7,832 bases of DNA from assembly GCA_038222915.1 (NCBI GenBank), contig JBBRHH010000281.1:1-7832 (forward strand), given 5' to 3'. Below are positions 5,196 to 7,832 of this stretch, piece after piece. The position numbers were made by a program, and so were the translations under genes. A model generated the notes under the pieces. The model did no database searches. It was not told the DNA's origin and saw only the letters and a list, made by a program, of their open reading frames with translations. Every line of letters starts with the position of its first letter. The stretch's first letter is position 1. The stretch comes from JBBRHH01 sp038222915 (GTDB taxonomy: Bacteria; Planctomycetota; Phycisphaerae; Tepidisphaerales; Tepidisphaeraceae).

Positions 5196-6899
5196 TCATG
5201 CTGTGACTCGGTAGACTTCTTCCAGGGTGGTGATTCCTGCTTTTACTTTTTCTATGCCGTCGAGGCGGAGCATTTTCATGCCGGTGTTTCGGGCGAGCTC
5301 GCGGAGTTCGTTCAGGCTTGCGCCCTGGCTGGTGCGTTCGACCATGGCGTCGTCGGGGACGAGCAATTCGTAGATGCCGATTCGGCCGAGGAAGCCGATG
5401 TTGCGGCATCGGGTGCAGCCTTTGGGGCGGTAGAGCGTTTCGACGGGGCCGACGGCTTTTTCCATCTGGCGCAGCTCGTTGATGCTTGGGGCGTAGGGTT
5501 CGCGACAGGCCTGGCAGAGCTTTCGGACGAGGCGCTGGGCGAGGACGCCGCAGAGGGTTGCGCCGACGAGGTAGGGTTCGATGCCGAGATTGAAGAGGCG
5601 GGTGATTGCACCGGGGGCGTCGTTGGTGTGGAGGGTGCTGAGGACGAGGTGGCCGGTGAGGGCGGCCTGGGTGGCGATCTTGGCGGTGTCGGGATCGCGC
5701 ACTTCGCCGAGCATGACGATGTCGGGATCCTGGCGAAGGAGTGATCGCAGGGCGTTGGCGAAGGTGAAGCCGGATTTTTCGTTGACCTGAAACTGATTGA
5801 CGCCGGACAGGTTGTATTCGATCGGATCTTCAACAGTGCAGATGTTGACGTCGGGCTCGTTGAGCTCGGCGAGGCTGGCGTAGAGGGTGGTGCTCTTGCC
5901 GCTGCCGGTTGGGCCGGTGACGAGCAGGATGCCGTTGGGGAGGGAGATTAGTTTTCGCCACTGCTTGAGGGTGTCGTAGCTGAAGCCGACACGTTCGAGG
6001 TTGGCCGAGGCTTTGTCGTTGTCGATGACGCGGACGACGATTTTTTCGCCGAACGTGCCGGGCATGGTGCTGACGCGCAAGTCGATGGGGCGCTTGTCCA
6101 TCAGGACGTGAATCGCGCCGTCCTGCGGGAGGCGGCGCTCGGCGATGTCGATGCCGGCCATGATCTTGATGCGGGAGATGACGGCGGCGTGCATCTGGAA
6201 CGGCGGGCGGAGTTTTTCGGTGAGGCGGCCGTCGATGCGGTAGCGGACGCGGAGCATGTGATCGCCGGGCTCGATGTGGATGTCGGATGCGCCGTCTTTG
6301 ACGGCGTTGTAGATGCAGTAGTTGACGAGCTTGATGACGGGCGAGTCGCCGGCGGCCTGTTCGAGGTTGCCGATGTCGGTGGTCTTTTCCTCGATGAGGG
6401 TGAATTCCTCGAACTTCACTTCGTCGATGATGTCATCGATGACGAAGACGCTCTCATCGGGCATGTAGGTCTGGAGGGTGGCGCGGATGTCGTGGGCGGT
6501 GGCGGCGACGACCTGGGCCTGATGGCCGGAGACGCGCTCGATTTCTTCGAGAAGGAAGACGTTGGCTGGCTCGGGGATGGCGACAGTGAGGACGTTTTCG
6601 ACGAGGAAGAGGGGGAGGATCTGATGCTTTTCGAGGAATTCGCGCGGGAGGCTGGCGATGACTTTGGGATCGCAGACGCGCGGGCTGACGCGGGCGTAGG
6701 GGACGCCATAGGCGGCGGCGAGGGTTTCGACGATCTGGTCTTCGGAGCAAAGGCGGAGCTCGACGAGGACTTCGCCGAGGAGCTTCTGGTGGTTGGAGCG
6801 TTTTTGTTCTTCGAGGGCGCGCTCCAACTGTTCGGGCTTGAGGAGGCCTTTGGTGAGAAGGAGTTGGCCGAGGGGTTTTTTTTCCAGAGTGGCGATCAT
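5196..6899 (-). CDS. gspE: Type II secretion / type IV pilus assembly ATPase (GspE/PilB family)
   Basis: This 567-residue hexameric ATPase powers pilin or pseudopilin assembly at the cytoplasmic face of the inner membrane. The N-terminal MshEN-type domain spans about 9-145. The catalytic part shows an N2 region (190-290), Walker A GPTGSGKS (329-336), Asp box VEDPIEY (356-362), Walker B with DIVMLGEVRD (393-402, catalytic Glu E399) and His box GHLVLSTLHTND (416-427). Four cysteines, C462, C465, C495 and C498 (CX2C-X29-CX2C), form the zinc site; this spacing matches GspE-type ATPases. All catalytic motifs are intact. In the N-domain the Arg of both RLGxxL-type motifs is absent (P9 and L40), so cyclic-di-GMP binding is doubtful. 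The gene follows the STAS gene by 49 bp and precedes the platform gene by 31 bp on the same strand. The start is weakly supported by an RBS. PilB is an alternative name. Confidence 0.95.
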   Translation of the reverse strand: MIATLEKKPLGQLLLTKGLLKPEQLERALEEQKRSNHQKLLGEVLVELRLCSEDQIVETLAAAYGVPYARVSPRVCDPKVIASLPREFLEKHQILPLFLVENVLTVAIPEPANVFLLEEIERVSGHQAQVVAATAHDIRATLQTYMPDESVFVIDDIIDEVKFEEFTLIEEKTTDIGNLEQAAGDSPVIKLVNYCIYNAVKDGASDIHIEPGDHMLRVRYRIDGRLTEKLRPPFQMHAAVISRIKIMAGIDIAERRLPQDGAIHVLMDKRPIDLRVSTMPGTFGEKIVVRVIDNDKASANLERVGFSYDTLKQWRKLISLPNGILLVTGPTGSGKSTTLYASLAELNEPDVNICTVEDPIEYNLSGVNQFQVNEKSGFTFANALRSLLRQDPDIVMLGEVRDPDTAKIATQAALTGHLVLSTLHTNDAPGAITRLFNLGIEPYLVGATLCGVLAQRLVRKLCQACREPYAPSINELRQMEKAVGPVETLYRPKGCTRCRNIGFLGRIGIYELLVPDDAMVERTSQGASLNELRELARNTGMKMLRLDGIEKVKAGITTLEEVYRVTA

Positions 6900-6948
6900 G
6901 CTGGGTGGCAGGGGCTGGGTGTCAGGTAATAGATCCTTTGTTTCACGA

Positions 6949-7287
6949 TTAACTCATATTTTTCAGGGCGGCGGCTAGGTCTTTCTGGCATTCGAATCTG
7001 TGCTCCAATCTGGTGAGTTCGAGGATTTTGCGACAGTTGTCGTCGAGGCCTACTACTTTGATCTGGCCGTAGAGGTCTTCGGTGCGCTTTTTTGCCCAGA
7101 GAAGTGTTTCGAGTCCTTCGCTGTCGATGAAACCGCATTTTTCCATGTCCATAACGAACTCGACGATGTGCTTGGAGTCGATGCGGTCTTCGACGAGCTT
7201 TCGCATGCTGACGCAGTTATCGCCACTGAGATCGCCTTCGACGGTTACGACGCAGACCTGGTTGTATTCATCACAGCGAATGGGCAC
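6949..7287 (-). CDS. STAS-domain protein (anti-sigma factor antagonist-like)
   Basis: The product is a 112-residue single-domain cytoplasmic protein. The fold is seen as V11-CVVTVEGDLSG at the first strands, then VEFVMDMEKCGFIDSEGLETLL at about 42-63, then IKVVGL (76-81) and the C-terminal helices. D55-S56-x-G58-L59 is the classic site at which an anti-sigma kinase phosphorylates Ser in SpoIIAA/RsbV-type proteins, so regulation by partner switching is likely. Six cysteines (5, 12, 25, 51, 85, 100) are many for its size. The frame stays open upstream to 7620, but that extension is low-complexity Pro/Arg and runs into a tandem repeat. The GTG at 7287 is chosen because GGAGG lies exactly 7 bases before it. 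It heads a likely operon with the assembly ATPase and platform protein. Whether it controls the machine or a sigma factor is not shown; no kinase or phosphatase gene is in the window. Confidence 0.88.
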   Translation of the reverse strand: MPIRCDEYNQVCVVTVEGDLSGDNCVSMRKLVEDRIDSKHIVEFVMDMEKCGFIDSEGLETLLWAKKRTEDLYGQIKVVGLDDNCRKILELTRLEHRFECQKDLAAALKNMS

Positions 7288-7294
7288 GGTGCGG

Positions 7295-7299
7295 CCTCC
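7295..7299 (-). promoter_or_regulatory. Ribosome binding site that fixes the STAS GTG start
   Basis: Read on the minus strand this is GGAGG, the strongest Shine-Dalgarno in the window. It lies 7 bases before the GTG at 7287, and decides the start of a gene whose frame is open for 111 codons further upstream. Confidence 0.82.
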
Positions 7300-7432
7300 A
7301 ACCCTGCCGCGCGGGCATAAGGCCGGTGCGGTGGGCGAAAACAAGGGTTCATTCCCCTCATCGGCTTGGAGGGGGCGGGGCTTGGCGGATGGGAGGTTTG
7401 TGCGGGGGTTGTGGGGCGGTCTGATAATGATT

Positions 7433-7449
7433 GGGTGGGGTTGGGTGGG
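7433..7449 (+). other. G-quadruplex motif (four G-runs, very short loops)
   Basis: The plus strand has four runs of three or four G separated by T, TT and T. Loops this short are known to favour very stable parallel G-quadruplexes. The G-rich strand is the template for the minus-strand STAS cluster, and the motif lies about 150 bp before its start codon. More G-runs occur nearby (for example 7404-7408 and 7413-7416). Confidence 0.7.
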
Positions 7450-7495
7450 CCCGATGGAAAGTGACGACGGATGGCCGCAGCGAGGGTGGTTTTGA

Positions 7496-7527
7496 GCGCG
7501 CGAACGTGCGCGCAATTGGGTTGCGCG
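7496..7527. repeat. Two overlapping, mutually exclusive hairpins
   Basis: Hairpin A pairs GCGCGC (7496-7501) with GCGCGC (7508-7513). Hairpin B pairs CGCGCAA (7509-7515) with TTGCGCG (7521-7527), loop TTGGG. They share bases 7509-7513, so only one can form at a time. No T-run follows on either strand. Confidence 0.55.
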
Positions 7528-7594
7528 GTCGGTTTGGGTGGGTCGATTTTTCGTAAGTGATTTCGATTCAATTGGTTGTGGATTTATGGAGGGT

Positions 7595-7617
7595 GTCGCT
7601 TTGATTTGCAAAGCGAC
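7595..7617. repeat. 9-bp perfect inverted repeat at the end of the 11-bp array
   Basis: The arms GTCGCTTTG (7595-7603) and CAAAGCGAC (7609-7617) are perfect reverse complements around ATTTG. The right arm overlaps the first four bases of the 11-bp repeat array. No T-run follows, so a terminator is unlikely; an operator or the boundary of a mobile element are alternatives. Confidence 0.65.
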
Positions 7618-7697
7618 CACTAACCGACCACTAACCGACCACTAACCGACCTGTAACCGACTACTAACCGACCATGAAACGACCTGTAACCGACTAG
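7614..7697. repeat. Array of seven 11-bp direct repeats plus a partial unit
   Basis: Units start every 11 bases from 7614. The first three are identical (CGACCACTAAC). The others are CGACCTGTAAC, CGACTACTAAC, CGACCATGAAA and CGACCTGTAAC, and a partial CGACTAG runs to 7697. CGAC is invariant in all. The perfect copies lie on the STAS side and degenerate ones on the transposase side. The period is close to one helical turn, which would place bound proteins on the same face of the DNA. It lies 28 bp beyond the stop of the transposase fragment. Confidence 0.9.
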
Positions 7698-7832
7698 ATC
7701 ACTGCGGCTGAAGTTCCATCGCATTCAAATTGTGAGCGGCTTGCCTTTGTACGTCCAGCGAAACACCTTGGCCATCGTGTTGTTGAAGTATGTGATGAAG
7801 GCCGAGAGTTTCTCGCGAAGATTGGCGGTGGA
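7698..7832 (-). mobile_element. Probable end of an IS630-type insertion sequence
   Basis: The transposase C-terminus implies that one end of an insertion sequence lies between its stop (7725) and the STAS leader. The exact tip is not determined: no terminal inverted repeat can be matched because the other end is outside the window. The 11-bp repeat array begins 28 bp past the stop, so it is either within the element's end or its immediate flank. IS630 elements usually duplicate TA at the target; several TA sites occur in the array. Confidence 0.5.
7725..7832 (-). CDS. IS630-family transposase, C-terminal part (continues beyond the window)
   Basis: Read on the minus strand from the window edge, 35 codons end at TGA (7727-7725). 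They include LREKLSAFITYFNNTMAK and then VFRWTYKGKPL. This FI.YFN.TMAKpF.WTY.GkPL tail is the typical C-terminus of IS630-family DDE transposases in many bacteria. Only the tail is inside the window, so the catalytic Asp/Asp/Glu residues cannot be checked, nor whether the gene is intact. The frame is clean to the edge. It points towards the STAS-gspE-gspF cluster, with its stop about 440 bp from the STAS start codon. Confidence 0.8.
   Translation of the reverse strand, partial: STANLREKLSAFITYFNNTMAKVFRWTYKGKPLTI

Larger units (their letters stand above)
7288..7613. other. Gene-free leader region of the STAS-gspE-gspF cluster
   Basis: These 326 bp have no supported gene; the open frame read through them on the minus strand is Pro/Arg/Ser-rich and lacks homology signals. 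From about 7365 to 7449 the plus strand is markedly G-rich, including the G-quadruplex motif listed separately. Two mutually exclusive hairpins lie at 7496-7527, and a 9-bp hairpin at 7595-7617. A weak promoter-like pair on the minus strand is TTGCAA (7611-7606) and CATAAA (7588-7583) with a 17-base spacer, which would leave a leader of roughly 290 nt. Confidence 0.5.

Noticed and set aside
6108..6929. 273-codon plus-strand open frame antisense to the ATPase gene, and similar Asp/Glu/Gly-rich frames at 4115-4717, 4739-5023 and 5157-5744
   Set aside because: They are mirror images of the well-supported GspE and GspF coding sequences; their Gly/Asp/Glu bias is what the codon use of the minus-strand genes produces in antisense.
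7288..7620. N-terminal extension of the STAS protein by 111 codons
   Set aside because: Low-complexity Pro/Arg/Ser sequence beginning inside the tandem repeat array; a strong GGAGG with 7-base spacing marks the GTG at 7287 as the start.
7614..7697. CRISPR array
   Set aside because: Units are 11 bp and contiguous without spacers; there are no cas genes.

Overview
The window looks like a chromosomal segment of a moderately high-GC Gram-negative bacterium. The best guess is the phylum Planctomycetota, possibly Phycisphaerae. This is inferred from the style of the two VWA proteins (a membrane anchor, a low-complexity linker, then a VWA domain of the DASGSM / FNVIFF / LLTDG type), a glycine-zipper lipoprotein with a DVI..GxSDEVI tail, weak or absent Shine-Dalgarno sites on some genes, and a GspE/GspF pair. 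No rRNA or marker gene is present to prove it.

Layout. Positions 27-359 (minus) encode a small single-pass membrane protein of unknown function. Positions 360-1143 have no credible gene; they hold two near-identical copies of a ~96-99 bp repeat with a conserved internal hairpin, and a perfect 8-bp palindrome. Positions 1144-3198 (plus) carry two tandem paralogous genes for membrane-anchored VWA-domain proteins, closed by a strong intrinsic terminator at 3227-3262. Convergent to them, 3280-3774 (minus) encodes a glycine-zipper lipoprotein. Positions 3941-7287 (minus) form a compact three-gene cluster: a STAS-domain protein, a GspE/PilB-type assembly ATPase and a GspF/PilC-type inner-membrane platform protein. 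Upstream of it lie a G-rich stretch with a four-run G-quadruplex motif, two overlapping hairpins, a 9-bp hairpin abutting an array of seven 11-bp direct repeats, and at the right edge the C-terminus of an IS630-type transposase (minus, 7725 to the window end), which has no entry in a long-ORF view because it is only 35 codons.

How the parts may work together. The ATPase and platform protein are the motor core of a type II secretion or type IV pilus machine; no pilin, prepilin peptidase or secretin is visible here. The STAS gene at the head of that cluster suggests a partner-switching type input to the machine or to its expression. The two VWA proteins have an intact MIDAS metal site on the periplasmic side. 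Their single membrane helix carries an SxxxH motif like the one TonB uses to contact ExbB/ExbD, followed by a proline-rich (first protein) or glycine-rich (second protein) linker. This TonB-like anchor on a VWA domain is the most interesting observation in the window, although the motor coupling is only an inference.
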